Assembly: GCA_947359465.1 (NCBI GenBank)
Contig: OX375878.1
Location: 71,911,916-71,975,915 of the forward strand
Reading direction: 5' to 3'
Origin: Metellina segmentata
Taxonomy: Eukaryota > Arthropoda > Arachnida > Araneae > Tetragnathidae
Length of the DNA stretch: 64,000 bases
In this document: positions 10,990 to 22,926 of the stretch, piece by piece
How the letters are laid out: each line of letters starts with the position of its first letter
Position numbering within the stretch: the first letter of the stretch is position 1
Notes under the pieces: generated by a model
Databases searched by the model: none
What the model was told of the DNA's origin: nothing
The model's input: only the letters and a program-made list of their open reading frames with translations
Program-made: the position numbers and the translations under genes

Positions 10990-11782
10990 ATTAAAAAAAT
11001 ATTTAAATTACTGTATAAAATAAACTCTCCTCTTCAAAACACGCGCAATTTTTCAATTGAAAGCTCTGCCGGTTCCCAGGCTCTCAAGAATGTCCCGATG
11101 AAACCTGTCCGTTACTGCGTTTTAATTTTTTAAGACGACAGATTGGATTGGATTGGACGCCGTAGGCGGACACTGTTTCACCTGTGCGGCTTTCAGCTGT
11201 ATAGTCCGCCTTACGGAGGAGATTCTGGGATAAGGGAGAGCTAAGCAATCCACAATATATACATACACATTTAAGTACACAGAAGGGGAAAGTCAATTGA
11301 AGGGCAAAACATGAAGGCACAAAAATACAAAATGACAAAAGAAGAGGATGACAAAGTTTGAAAAATTAACACAGAACAAAATGAGAAAAGAACAAAAAAA
11401 AAAAGACAAAAAATAATCATTTCCAGAAGGGAAAAAATAATAATAATAATAACAATATTGAAATATACAAAAGTCAGAACTGTCTTCTTGAGCAGCTTAG
11501 CAGAATAGAGGGTCATAGATTTCAAGTTAGTTTAGCCTTGTGGGGCACAAAAGGGTAAATATGGCCATAATATTTTCATATCGTTGGCACCGCGCCAAAG
11601 ACACGACTATGCACGTTTTGTATTCACCTTAATGTGCTTCTAGGTGTTTTTGATCCAGAATAACATAATAAATTATGGTAGAGAATGTCATATTTAAAGA
11701 AACAAAGCAGAGATGGTCTGAGGATTTTGCTTTTGCTGTACTAACATTCTCGCTCAATACACATATCCAACCAATACACATC
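10990..11782. other. No gene recognised
   Basis: Contains a short inverted repeat (CCGTAGGCGGAC near 11160 and GTCCGCCTTACGG near 11205) after a GATTGGATTGGATTGG stretch that may be a LINE tail. A-rich low-complexity sequence fills 11290-11460. Confidence 0.4.
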
Positions 11783-13005
11783 GTACATTCCGAAGAATTG
11801 GTTTTGCGAAGAGATATTTAGCACTGCGTAATGTACAGCCGTAAAAAAAAATGACTCATTTTTTCATGAATTTACATCACAGAACAAAACGGAAGGTAGA
11901 AATCGATAGGGATGAATGTTTTCTACAAATATCAATACTTAAAATGTGTGTAAGGGGCCGTCTTCATATTAAATTGTGTGCTTGCTCCGATAATTTCAAT
12001 ACGAACACACATCTTTTATCACAAATTTGGATTCTACGCACAATTTCAGGCGGAAATAAAGAAAAGTTCATCAATTTTTTCTGATTTTTCACCTATTTGT
12101 AAGTTTTTGAAAATTAGATCTCTAATGTTAAATTGGTGCTTCACGGTTGTTTTATGTTATATTTGCTAAAAACATTATTTTTCTTTGGAAATTGTTTTTC
12201 CATCCTTTGTAACCCAAACACAATCTATAAACATTTTAACTATCAAACTAATTTGACTATTTTTTCTTAATTATGAAATTAATATTCATAAAAATTATTA
12301 ATTGAAACGTGGACAAATTTTGACACCATGTGGTTCAACTGTTAGTGAAACATCGGAATTCCAAATTCAGATAATTACGTGCATAATCAGTGGCGCAGTG
12401 AGACTATTTGCAAAATTCGATGGTTATTATCGTTGTTGGGGATTGTTCACAAAGTGAAAACAAATTTCTGCCAACAGATCCTGTGATTTAGTCGGAACGG
12501 ATTCTGACTTTGTCACCCTCTTAATGGACTCCATACCAAGGCGCCTACAACAGGTCATTGACTGCGACGGTCACTACACGTCTTTATTAATATTTATAAT
12601 GTGATTGAATTCCGAACATTTATACGCTCCCTCAATGGTTTTTATGGATTTTCTAGGTCAATTTTACGCTGTTTTACATTATTTTTTCATCAAACCCGCC
12701 TGAAATTATGAGTTTTATCCAAATTTGTGATAAAAGATGGGGATTCGTGTTGAAATAATCGGAACAAGCACCCAATTTAATATGAAGACGGACCCTCAGA
12801 AAAATTTTAAGTATTGATATTTGTAGATATTAATCCATATCGATTGTTACCTTCCGTTTTGTTCTGTGGTGTAAATTGTGCAATTGCGATCGTGTAATTG
12901 TGTAAATTGTGCAATGTCGAGTGAGTCGTTTTTTTTTTTTTTTTGACGGCTATACGTTACGCAGTACTAAATATCTTTTCGCTAAACCAAATCTTCGGAA
13001 TGTAC
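11783..13005. mobile_element. Long-TIR foldback element, 1.22 kb
   Basis: Arms at about 11783-12055 and 12697-13005 are inverted copies with scattered differences. They share GTACATTCCGAAGA at the termini, GATATTTAG, GGAAGGTA and CAGGCGG inside. About 640 bp of non-coding sequence lies between them. No transposase is encoded, so this is a non-autonomous element. A 4-bp GTAC at the border is palindromic and could be TIR or target. Superfamily is unknown. Confidence 0.75.
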
Positions 13006-13063
13006 TTATTTCTAGTAAATATTAATGGTAGAGTATATTTATTCCGAATAAAAAGATATTTCA

Positions 13064-13513
13064 ATGCAGTTAACTGTCTTTTTATATCATCATAACCAAT
13101 CACTTTCTAAGAAAACTGATGCAACACAAATTGGAAATGAAATCGTATCAAGTTTTGAGAAATTCTATGAATCTCTAATAATTTATGAAAATAAATTAGG
13201 AGAATATGCTACTGTACTACTTGCGTCAATAAACATCTATTGTTTGAAAACAAAAGGCGTTTGTCTTCTTGAACAAACACAACACTACATAAAATATATT
13301 TACAAGTACAAAGAGTTATCTGGATGCTTTTCACATCATAGAACTGTCACTCAGCCCACGCTGTTAATTATCGTCCTCCATTTTTCTCTCCCTCAAGAGA
13401 AAACAAAAAAGTTGAAAGGGTTGGCAGGTTTATCGCAATCTCGGCAGATGCTTCGTCAAGACGTTACGCTGACAGTTTTAAATAAAGATTTGACAGAAAA
13501 AATTTTAAATTGA
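13064..13513 (+). CDS. Unrecognised 149-codon open frame
   Basis: The longest uninterrupted plus-strand frame in this neighbourhood follows the long-TIR element by 58 bp. The product is Lys/Leu-rich with no motif, signal peptide or clear membrane span that I can identify. Codon composition is like the surrounding AT-rich DNA. It may be chance or the remains of an exon. I do not propose a function, and a real gene is less likely than not. Confidence 0.15.
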   Translation: MQLTVFLYHHNQSLSKKTDATQIGNEIVSSFEKFYESLIIYENKLGEYATVLLASINIYCLKTKGVCLLEQTQHYIKYIYKYKELSGCFSHHRTVTQPTLLIIVLHFSLPQEKTKKLKGLAGLSQSRQMLRQDVTLTVLNKDLTEKILN

Positions 13514-13905
13514 GAAGTAAAATATGCTTAAAGATTTTTAATTTCATAGCTATTGCCAACGAAAAATTCGACAACATTTAAAAACACGAAATTAATTCCG
13601 AGCGAAAAAAACCCAGAAAATATCACTGTACGTGATCACCCAACATGAGTTCCCGTTTCGTTACCATTCGTTGAGAAATATCGTTTGCCCCAAATGTTCG
13701 AAAATCGTTTATTTTTCGCAAGGAACAAAAATAAGACAATAAATGAAAATTGATTCAAATATTAGAATTCAAATTCAATGAAATAAATAATTTTTTAAAA
13801 CAGAAGTTGTTAAAGTGAGTGAATGAATCGCAAGTATTCCGATAACAAAAGTTGAAAACAAATGTTAAATAAAATCGGATTCAAAAATAGGCTACATCTC
13901 TACTA
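13514..13905. other. No gene recognised
   Basis: AT-rich spacer up to the Tc1 left end; nothing identifiable. Confidence 0.4.
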
Positions 13906-15153
13906 TACTCACTGCCAAAAGTTAAAGCACGAAAGATAAAATGCGAAAAATAAAACGATAAGTACAGATTTGATTGACACGAAATGCGGCAGGAAAGAAC
14001 CAAATAGCTTTATGCGTGAAACGAAACAAATAATTAAATACAAAGATGAAAACAATATTGAATTTTCATAAATTATAAGATGAAGTCATATTTGAGTCAT
14101 TAACAAAAAGATATTTAAGTCCATAACAAATAAACAAAATCGATATTAATAGGGTTTGTGACCACCCCTCATCCTTATACAAAGTTTACAACTTGTGACT
14201 ATGCTTTCTATGAGGTGATCAACCACAGATTCAAGTAATCGCCATTACTCTTGTAGAGTAGTTTGTAACTGTGAGAGTAACTGGGGTGGGAAACGTGCAG
14301 ACACATCACGAGAGAATATCAAAGATTTTCATTAGGATTAAGGTCGGGCGAGTATGCCGGCCAAACCATACGCGCAATCCCCTCACTCTCCAGGTAGTCG
14401 TCGACGATGCCAGCTCTATGGGGACACGCATTATTAATCATTAAAACGAAAGAAGGACCAACTGCTGTAGCGTGCAATCTCACAGTGGGTTCTAGTACTT
14501 CATCCCGATACCGGACAGCCGTCACAGAACCCCGTCTATAGATGTGCAGATCGGTGCGATATCCCAACCAAAACTCGGCCCACATCATGATGCTTCCACC
14601 TCTGAATGTGTGATGCTCGATGATGTTCTGGGGTCGATTGCGTGTGCCTTGTTCTCTCCAGACCCACTATACGTTTGTCATCTGGCTCCAGGGCAAATCT
14701 CGACTGACTCGACGTTAGCCCAATCAGACACAGTCCAATTCTCATGTTACCGACACCACTTTAATCGTGCCCCTCTGGATTGGACGAATAGAGGAACACA
14801 AACAAGTGGTATCCAGGCGTACAGCCCATTCACGTGTAGCCTTCTTCGCATGGTAGTGGCAGATATCATCTTAGCCATAGAAACACGTCTGTCTTGAAAA
14901 CTAATCGCGTACGAAAGTTCTAATCACTTTTTATCAGCACTTACATGCAACTCCTCTAACCCTACACAATGCTGGTTTCTAATACGACTGCTTTTTTTTG
15001 TATATTATTCGACACGAAACCGTGATTGGCTGTTACATAACATATATTCAAATTACCATCTACCTATGAAGCAAATTGCAGCCTCTCAAAATGCGATTGG
15101 CTGCTGGAAATTAACATTTTCCTCTCCGTGCTTAACTTTTGGCAGTGAGTGTA
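13906..15153 (-). mobile_element. Tc1-like element, 1.25 kb
   Basis: The ends are inverted copies of CTCACTGCCAAAAGTTAA with TA on the outside (13904-13907 and 15152-15153 region). The transposase is on the minus strand. About 200 bp at its 5' side (14900-15100) no longer codes, so the N-terminal DNA-binding part is lost and the copy cannot be autonomous. Confidence 0.85.
14146..14900 (-). pseudogene. Tc1 transposase, catalytic and C-terminal part
   Basis: Recognisable in order on the minus strand are a linker (GLYAWIPLVCVPLF), the segment around the first catalytic region (SRFALEPDDKRI), WAEFWLGYRTDLHIYRRG, the second catalytic segment LMINNACPHRAGIVDDYLE, and WPAYSPDLNPNENL with the D-x-N-P block. 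The end reads MRGGHKPY before a stop at 14146, the usual Tc1 C-terminal G-G-H-x-x-Y signature. At least three frame changes are needed to read it through. It would be a DD34E cut-and-paste transposase acting on the TA-flanked ends of its own element; this copy is inactive. Confidence 0.85.
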
Positions 15154-15159
15154 TTATTA

Positions 15160-15797
15160 AAAGGAATTGTTTCTCTGTCTATGTGTACGAGTGTAAGCAG
15201 TGTCCTGACGAATCTATGGCACTAACAATAATGAAATTGGCACACAAGTAGTAATAATTTTTTTGCGATTTTTGTGTCTAGCCCAATTTTGTAATCTAAT
15301 CTAGACATTTTCAAAATTAATTTATTAGTTTTTTCACTTTTTGTTTTTTTTGGGGGAAAAGTAACGTCATAGCTTCCTCGATTGATGAAAGGAAAGAATT
15401 TGGCGATATTCGACCCTGGAACTGTGCCAAATTACTCACACTGAAGAAAGGACAGGTTCTGCGTTTTTCGTCCTATGCCTTTGGAACATGGAAGTTTTTC
15501 GATTCTTGCGTGTTTAGATTTACGTCGTTGATTAGTATAATTTTCTTGATAGCGATTTAAACTTTGTCACGGGCAAAGACTATTGGAGATTTTTCTGTCT
15601 TCTCGATCGTTAAAAATATAGTGAAAATTTCAACGGATTTGAAATCTGCGGTAAATTTGACACCAGATCGATACCTTAAGTGTGAATTCTCTCTATATTA
15701 AAAAAAGTTACAGCCTCCACAAGATTGAAAACTCGCTTTTTTCGACCGAGCGTAGTAGGCGAGAAAGGGGGGGGGGGGGGGTAGAGCCCCCTAGTTC
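15160..15797 (-). mobile_element. Family H repeat, long copy with GGGGC/CTAG end
   Basis: Contains the GTCCTGACGAATCTATGGCA and ATGAAATTGGCACACAAGTA block also seen at 29340, 33220 and 55680. It also has the shared AATTTCAACGGATTTGAAAT block and a terminal G-run then GAGCCCCCTAGT. Orientation is opposite to the 32357 copy. A run of about 17 G at 15766 interrupts the usual GGGGGCGGAGC end. Confidence 0.6.
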
Positions 15798-15964
15798 TTT
15801 AAATAAATAATTTTTATATTATAACCCATGTCATGTTGGGTTGAGGTGGGACTCATTCTTTAAATTATTGCTTTTTCTTTTTACTGTTTTCACTATCGGG
15901 AAGATTTATGTGTCCAGTCCGATTTTTAAATTTTAATCACAAAATATTTTTAATTAATTTATTG

Positions 15965-16262
15965 CCGCCCAAGCGGTATAATGGATAAAGCATTCTGCTC
16001 CCACGCTTTGGGTTCGTGGTTCGATTCCCGACTAGGGCTACTGCCCTAGGGCTGGTTGTATGTGATGTCCGAGGAAGAAGTCAGACTCCCGCCTAAGTGG
16101 TTCGTCACCAAAAAGTGGATAGCTGCACCCCCTATGTCTTTACCAGTGATCAATTTGTGTGTTTGTAACATAAAAAACTTGTATTCTTCTTGTGTGTCTG
16201 TCCTACTTCAGATCATGGGCCTAATCTCGTGTTTCACAGTTCAGGAGACACACAACAGCAAC
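15965..16262 (+). mobile_element. SINE-B, tRNA-derived, with perfect 13-bp target duplication
   Basis: The 298-bp element is bounded by AATTAATTTATTG at 15952-15964 and 16263-16275, an exact match. The head CCGCCCAAGCGGTATAATGG continues as GGATAAAGCATTCTGC with a GGTTCGATTCC B box, resembling an arginine-type tRNA. The body is unrelated to SINE-A. It ends in an ACAACAGCAACA tail. The intact duplication implies a relatively recent insertion. A 70-codon frame inside it is not a gene. Confidence 0.88.
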
Positions 16263-16287
16263 AATTAATTTATTGGCATTTATTTTT

Positions 16288-16452
16288 TACTAGCCACTTT
16301 GAGACCATAACAGCGTTGCCTGGGGTGTTGAAGAAAACAAAATGGTAATGCGAAGCAATCACCGGGGGTTGGAGAGCGATAGCGAGCAGTTGACCCACCT
16401 GATCCCCCGAAAAGAACTGTCATGGGCAAGCCCCAAGCAGTGGCTAGTTTTA
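16288..16452. mobile_element. Family H miniature copy with inverted ends
   Basis: Starts ACTAGCCACTTTGAG and ends CAAGCAGTGGCTAGT, so the outer 10 bp form an inverted pair. Inside are AAGCAATCACCGGGGGTTGG and GAAAAGAACTGTCATGGGCA blocks of the family. Two partial copies in opposite orientation joined together would also give this structure. Confidence 0.5.
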
Positions 16453-17740
16453 AATAAAACAGTCTTTACACAACGCAATTTTAAATAAAACAAAACAATG
16501 AAATTATACAATGAAATTCTAAATAAAATATTGACTAACTTTTAAGATAGAATGCCAAGCAGCGCCATTTAAAAAAATGTTTCGTTTAGTAGCGAAACAA
16601 AATATGGTGAACTTATACAATTTACAAAATAATTTTTTTTTATTGCACTTGTCACAATGGGTGCCATTGCCTCGAGAGGTTGGATTTCTGCCTGTTGGTC
16701 CGCGGGAGCTATTTTATTTCACTCCTACCACCCAATGGTATTCCCCTATCCGCCGCCTGGGGACGCGCTCTCTAGGAATTACAGGCTCCCCCGAGAGAAT
16801 AATAAAAAAAAAGATGCTCCTATGCTCTCTCTCATCATTTTTCAATTATTGACTGGTCACACAACAACAATAACAATATATATTTAGAGCGTGTAGGAGG
16901 TTACGAGTTTTGCTAATTAGTATGACGATATATTTATTCAGAAGCCATCACAAACAAGTTTATATTTTAATACCTTAAAGTAATGTAGATGAATTATCGC
17001 GTGACAACTAAGATAACGTGACCAAAAATCTGTGTGTGATACTTAACTCTCTCCAATATTATAATTCTCTTTCCTATATTATTGCTCAACATAAATATTT
17101 AAACAAAAGCATCAATGGAAGTTCATCAGATAGCTGCTTATTTAACATGTTCACCGTAAGTCTCATTAGTCATACAAATCTTATAACTCATCTTATATTA
17201 TAAAACACCAATTCAGGCGTTGCGTTGAAATTGAACTTTCGTGAGATCTTTTATTCATTTTAATGGTCATTTGAAAACGTTTTGTTGGAAATAATTTTTT
17301 AGTAAAATATTTCAGTTTTCTTATATTTATTTTAAATTAACGAAGATATGAAGATTAACTTAAAATTCAACCTAGTGTCTAGAATAGACAATGGAATATG
17401 ATTTAACTGATATAATCATGATACACACGCTCCAACAACTAATGAAAAAATGTATGTTATAATTAGGTGTTAAAGTTATGTACATAATGAAAACAAATGG
17501 ATTAACAAGTAGAATATAACAATGCTTCATTTTCATCTTAAAATTAATTACTTTATTTTTTTACGTACATTTGAATTTTATGCTACAGGATAGTTGCTGT
17601 CTTTCCTTCTATTGTTTCGGAATTTGCGGTGACAGATTATGAAATAACTATGTACAAAGTAAATATGAAAAATACGAATTAAGCATCTCAATTACGAAAT
17701 ATACGAATTAAGCATATCAATTAGTAACAGGGGGTGCCCA
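16453..17740. other. No gene recognised
   Basis: AT-rich. One GC-richer island at 16650-16800 has overlapping open frames on both strands (for example VPLPREVGFLPVGPREL). It looks like part of an unidentified repeat, with no domain I can name. Confidence 0.35.
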
Positions 17741-17744
17741 ATTA

Positions 17745-17935
17745 GAAACTCAGTTCAGCCAAAGACTGTCGTGTACACGGGGCTGGTGCACGTTAAATCT
17801 GTCGGAGCCTCAATTGTCCTCACGTTGGTGTGATGTAGAAGTTTGGAGAGTGGGACGCCAGCCGATCACGTGTTATCTCGTCATCTGACCGTGGTTCAAA
17901 ATTACATGGTTTTACTTTCTGATCTTATTGTAATA
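17745..17935 (+). mobile_element. SINE-A core fragment
   Basis: Contains GGTGCACGTTAAATCTGTCG, AAGTTTGGAGAGTGGGACGC and TCATCTGACCGTGGTTCAAA, but lacks a clear A/B-box head and the tail module. Confidence 0.75.
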
Positions 17936-17976
17936 TAAACTGTAATAAATAGAAATAGAAATGATCAGTCTAAAGC

Positions 17977-18752
17977 AGGAATTCCCAACCGGCAACGTTT
18001 CAGGTGGCACGCAAGGATGATACGAGCGACCCAAATATTCTACGAAGTTTGTTCGATTTTTTAGTATGTACTACCACGTTATAGGAAAAATGGGATTATA
18101 TGAAATCAATTAGGGATTAACGTTTTTATTACATTGTAATAAATAACGCTAAAAGTAGCACATTATTTAAAGATAAACTTTGTTGCTGATTATCTATTTC
18201 TATTCAATGGCTATCTCGGCGAAATTAAGTTGATATCTCTTCCTGTCTTATGCCATTTGTTTCTAGTTACTTGTGTGAGAGTGGTTTTTCTGAACTATTG
18301 TATATAAAAAATAATTATAGAAACATAGTAAGTGTTGAAGAGGACTCAAGAGTCAAGTTAAGCTCCATTGTTCCTGATATTGATATTTTAATAAAAAACA
18401 AACAACAAAGTTTCGCACTAAAAATTGATTTTTTGATTATGTTAATCTTTGTTTGCTTAGTTTGTACTAATTATTTAAAATTATTTGTTTTTAGAACTGT
18501 GATTAAAAATTAAAACTGTAATTTTTAATAATCGTTTTATTTTTTCCTTTATTAAAACATCATTAATACGAAATACAAGTGCATTAATCATAAGTTATGA
18601 AGCTTTCTTAGTATTTTAATTAAAATCGAACAAGCCATTGGGCACTTTTCTGCCGTTAGATATACGTTCCTAAAAAAATATAAGACTGGTGGTACGCCAA
18701 AAATTTCTAAACATTTCAAGTGGTACGCAGTTACTAAAAGGTTGGATACTTA
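17977..18752 (+). mobile_element. hAT deletion derivative, 776 bp
   Basis: Flanked by an exact 8-bp duplication TCTAAAGC (17969-17976 and 18753-18760), as expected for hAT. The left end AGGAATTCCCAACC and the right end's GGTTGGATACTTA are imperfect inverted ends of the CAGnGGTTCCCAACC type. Inside, only the C-terminal part of the transposase remains. Confidence 0.82.
18250..18433 (+). pseudogene. hAT transposase C-terminal dimerisation fragment
   Basis: The peptide reads SSYLCESGFSELLYIKNNYR and then VKLSSIVPDIDILIKNKQ. This matches the hAT family C-terminal dimerisation region of ZBED/Buster/SPIN-type transposases, with the YLCE-GFS-L---K--YR core and an L-L-S-I-P-I block. About 60 codons are readable without interruption, but the catalytic and BED-finger parts are deleted. 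A peptide from this region could only dimerise, not catalyse. It lies inside the 8-bp-flanked element and must have entered with it. Confidence 0.8.
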
Positions 18753-18760
18753 TCTAAAGC

Positions 18761-19920
18761 ATCAGGGTAAACACGTAAAGATAAAAAAGAAGAAAATATC
18801 AATAGAGCAAACTAGAGATCTGAGAGAATGTGATTTATTGTATAAAATATGAGTTGGCTATTTCGTATTCAAAACGAAAATATTAGATTCAATCTAATTT
18901 GCTGAAATATCAGCTACAAAAGAATTTCCAGAAGAAATACTTCATCGCACTCACCAAGACGAGATTGCAGTCCCCTGAAAATCAGCCTTGAGAATCCCGA
19001 TTCTAAGACCTGGCAAACTGCCAAACCTTATTGAATCTTATGACCAATCGCATTAACTATAGTAACATGTAAAAATTTTGAAGGTTTCCTTTAGAGGAGG
19101 GTGATTGAACACACTCGAAAAATAGCATATTTCATTCAAATCAATATGGATTTTTAACCTTTCGTGATTGTAACTGAAAATTATGTAAGATTACTTATGC
19201 ACAAAATTCTGAGGCATTTGTTGGTCTCAAACGTACATATATTTGTTTTTAAATATAATATTAGAAATATTAAAAATAAATAATAGTTGCTTTAAAACAC
19301 ACAACACACACAATAGAAATGCGTTTCTTTTTTTCGAAATTAGGGAGAAAGGCACTGAATTACCTGGGATATAAAAGGTTATTCACAGTGTCATGTAATC
19401 TATCATTTCAAAGAATATGTATTTATCTACAAAATAGGCCTATTTCATCTCAGATAGATGATCAAGTCAAAAGATACCTGTTTTTATGTGAGAGTTTTGT
19501 TTACATGAGATTCCATTAACTTATATTTTTTTCTACGATCCAACGCGCGTTCCAACTTGAAAAATATAGGTTGTGTATATTTAACATATTTTTTTACAAA
19601 AAATTAAAATGCACTTTTTATAATTCGAGGTTAAAGGGGGTCAAATTGAGTGACCTTAAAATCGAACAGGTTTTTACGGAAGCATGTGATATTTCATCAG
19701 AAAGGTTATACGTAGTTTTATCTACGAAATAAGCTCTATATGAGCCAAATCGGACTGTTAGATAAAATGATACAAGTATTTATGTGTACTGATTACTTTA
19801 TTCTATTTGCTTTGAATATTTTTTCATTACGTTTCATTAAACCTGTTCATTCCCTATGCGTGTCCACTTCGAAATTTTCAGAAAGTAAAAACAAATAATG
19901 TTTCTTTAACGCATATATAT
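18761..19920. other. No gene recognised
   Basis: AT-rich; no domain, terminal repeat or tandem array supported. Confidence 0.4.
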
Positions 19921-20163
19921 CCAGTCCAGTCCAGTCACATTAATGTGACCACCTGTCAAAAGTCAGAATAACCACCTTTGGCAGAGCGGACCGCTGCGAG
20001 ACGTGCAGGAAGAGAGTCAATTAGGTTTCTGAAGGTGTTCACTGGGATGTTGAGCCATGCCGACTAGAGTGCCGTGGCCAGCTGCGCTAGATTACGCGGT
20101 TGAGGATCCATGGCAATTGTTGCAGGGTGTTTCCTTTCGGAAGTTTCACGCCGTATACGTCAA

Positions 20164-20200
20164 CGTTTTATGCTCCATCTGTCCGATGGAGCATAAAACG
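20164..20200. repeat. Perfect 15-bp stem hairpin inside Tc1-A
   Basis: CGTTTTATGCTCCAT, a 7-nt loop, then ATGGAGCATAAAACG. The related Tc1 copy at 36.4 kb lacks the left arm, so the left arm is a local inverted duplication, most simply a template-switch mutation. Confidence 0.75.
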
Positions 20201-20288
20201 TGATTCATCGGAAAAAGCCACCTGTCGCCACTCTGTGGACGTCCAGTTGCGGTACAGGCATGCAAATTCCAGCCTTCGTCCCCGATGA

Positions 20289-22919
20289 CAGGGCCGGCCC
20301 TAGACATTTTGGCGCTCAGGGCAAAACATTAATTTTGCGCCCCCACCTCCCCGTTTTTGTTTAAAGTAAATCTCATGCGACCATATCAAAAAGTCAAGAA
20401 AACATTGGGGAAAAAAAAAAAAAAACGTTTTATTAAAAACTCAATCATCAGATAACAAGATAAGCAATTTAGCACGTGAGGCAAAATAACAAAAATTAAA
20501 ATGTAGTAATGCTAACTGTACTAATATCCCATATTATAAATAAATTCTAACTAACCAAAGTAATTAAAATGCCCTTTTTCTAACTTTTCTTTCGGCAAAC
20601 TCACGAACCAGTGATTTCAAGTCTAATTTGTCACTAATTTGGTGTTCTATAGCTATCATTGCCAATCCATTGAGACGATTTTGCGTCTGCATCGTTCTGA
20701 GATAATTTTTTTATTATTTTTAGTTTTGAAAAGCTTCTTTCCCCTGAAGCCACAGTGACTGGCAATGTAAGTAGGATTCTTAATGATGCTGAGGTTTGGT
20801 GCGAATTTAAGTATAGCGATAAACTTGAGAACTTCAACAGGGGTTTCCTTTTTGTTAATAATGACGAAACAATGCTTATTTCATCGGCTAGTTCCAGGGC
20901 GTTAAGATCGCTTGAATTTCCATCAGTTAAAACTACTTCCAAATCTTTGCAATGAGCCAGTAGCTCATTTCTGGGCATGTCTTTTAGACCAAAAATATTA
21001 TACAAAAAGCTGAAATAATTACTGTGAGTATTTAGCAAATTATATCTGGTTTCCAAGGCATTTATTGCTTGATCTATAGTGTGAAAAAAAAATCTATTTT
21101 ATATTTTTGTTTGAGGTCTTAAACGGGTTCATCCGGGCCCTCATACAAAAACGTTCTTGTTTTGCTTCTGACACGATGACGTGGTGTGGTGGTTTCGAAA
21201 TTAGCTTCCACGTCAATCTCTGAAGCAAGCTCGGTTGCTTCTAAAATGATGCTTTCAAAAGCTTCATCTGATCTCAGGTTTTCAAAGAAGAGTTTGCAGT
21301 TGCTAAGCATATCAATAGCTTGTGACATATTAAAATTTACAGTTTGCAAAAGTTTGCTGATGGGGTTAATATGACTCAAAATTTTGTACCAGATCACAAC
21401 AGAGCATATAAATTTGAACTGCTTCAAATTATTTAATAATCCGCTAGCCTCATCTCTGATCATATTATCGATTTCTGAATCTTCATATATGCTGTACAAA
21501 GCATCGTGAATTGGACCAATTTGAAACCGCAGAGCTTTTAATGAGTCGACTCGACTTTCCCATCGCGTATCTCAATGGTTTTAGGGTGTAAGTATCAATA
21601 TATTTCAGTAATATTGCCCAACAAAAAGAAGAGGAAGAAAAAAATGTATATAACTTTTGAACAATATTGAAGTGAATTGTTTACAACCAAATTTAGCGAA
21701 TGGCTGCTGCATGGAACATAAAATGCTCTGGTGTTTATATTTCTGATTCTTGTTTGTACTCCCGATTTTTCTCCTCTCATATTGGAACCATTGTCATACC
21801 CTTGACCGAGCATGTTTTCTTCTTTAAGCCTATTTTTCTCTAGCTCTTCTAGTAAAACCTCCGACAATTCCTTAACTGTTGATCTCTCAATGGGTAGAAA
21901 ACCCAAAAAATGTTCGTTGATATTAACTTGAACTTCAGACTCTGATTCCTGTATGGAGACAAATCTTACCACAAATGTCATCTGTTCTACTTTACTTGCA
22001 TCGGGAGTACAGTCAAGAATCACGGAATAATACTTGGCCTTTTGAACTTGCTCAATGATGTGGAGCTTTATGTTGTCATGCAATAATTCAATTATTTCAT
22101 TTTGTATAGTTTTCCCTAGATATGTAGCTTTGATTTCTTCTTTATTGAGGACTCTGCGAACGTGTTCCTCCATTTTTGGATCAAACTCAGCCAATAACTG
22201 AATTAACTTCAAAAAGTTTCCATAATTGTGTTCATACAGTTTATCGCTTGTTCCTCGAAAAGCTAGAGAGCTCTCACCTAGCATTTTAACGACTGATACA
22301 ATGCGTAAAAGAACTTCAGACCAGTGATTTATCTCAGAATCAATGAGTCTCTGAGAAACTGCATCTATTGTTTCACCTACTTTCAATCTTTGCTTCAATT
22401 CAAGCCATGATTTCAAACAATCTATATGAGTTTTAGCATTTTCATGATGTGCTAAAGAGTCCCCTAAATGCTTCCAGTCTTTAAATCCCCGATTGCCAAG
22501 AGCGCTCAAGCAAGATGGTGCAGCAAAAAGTCGACATGGAAAACAGTACAAAGCGTTTGAAATACGGAATATACTATCCATTCTCTTAAAACCTCTTCTC
22601 CATTTCTAAGCCTTTTCTTGTAATGTTTTGGTGAGAATCTTCTATGCTGATCATCAAAAGGAAAATCAAAATTATACAAAGGTGCAGTTGGACCACGTTT
22701 AACCAAAAAAACTCTCTCTGCTGCACGCATGATTTCGGGCCATAATAATGGGTCAGAAGAGATACTTTGGTGCATTTTATTTAGTTTTAGTGCATTTTAT
22801 AAAAGCATGTAACTTAATTTTTTTTTATCAGTTTATTTTCATTTTCCATGATTTTGGCGCCCCTAGATCATTGCGCTCCGGGCGGCCGCCCGGATCGCCC
22901 TACCCTGGGGCCGGCCCTG
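20289..22919 (-). mobile_element. hAT element (ZMYM1/DUF4371 type), 2.63 kb
   Basis: Ends are inverted CAGGGCCGGCCC. They are flanked by CCGATGA on both sides (20282-20288 and 22920-22926), 7 of the usual 8 bp; a left-side substitution explains the eighth. It carries a nearly full-length but interrupted transposase on the minus strand. Inserted into Tc1 element A, it is the younger of the two. Confidence 0.85.
20634..22775 (-). pseudogene. hAT transposase, zinc finger MYM-type protein 1-like
   Basis: Read in four frames on the minus strand. The start (MHQSISSDPLLWPEIMRAAE) leads into a TTF-type zinc finger (RFSPKHYKK, then ALYCFPCRLF). A DUF4371-like region follows (HENAKTHIDCLKSWLELKQR, YYSVILDCTPDASKVEQMTF, GQGYDNGSNMRGEKSGVQ, PCSSHSLNLV). 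The C-terminal hAT dimerisation region ends it (LRILLTLPVTVASGERSFSK). About 700 residues in total are recognisable, near the family's usual length. Frame breaks lie near 22570, 21590, 21500 and 21060. It would bind and move its own element by a DDE hAT mechanism; the breaks make this copy inactive. Host ZMYM1-like genes share this architecture, but terminal repeats and a target duplication show this is the transposon. Confidence 0.85.
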
Positions 22920-22926
22920 CCGATGA

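Noticed and set aside
14544..14897. 117-codon plus-strand frame
   Set aside because: Antisense to the Tc1 transposase remnant; the minus-strand reading gives clear transposase motifs.
15965..16045. Possible tRNA-Arg gene
   Set aside because: It is the head of SINE-B; the exact 13-bp duplication encloses the whole 298-bp element.
16577..16852. 91-codon frame ending GTRSLGITGSPERIIKKKM
   Set aside because: Overlapping equally long frames and no recognisable domain; probably part of an unidentified repeat.
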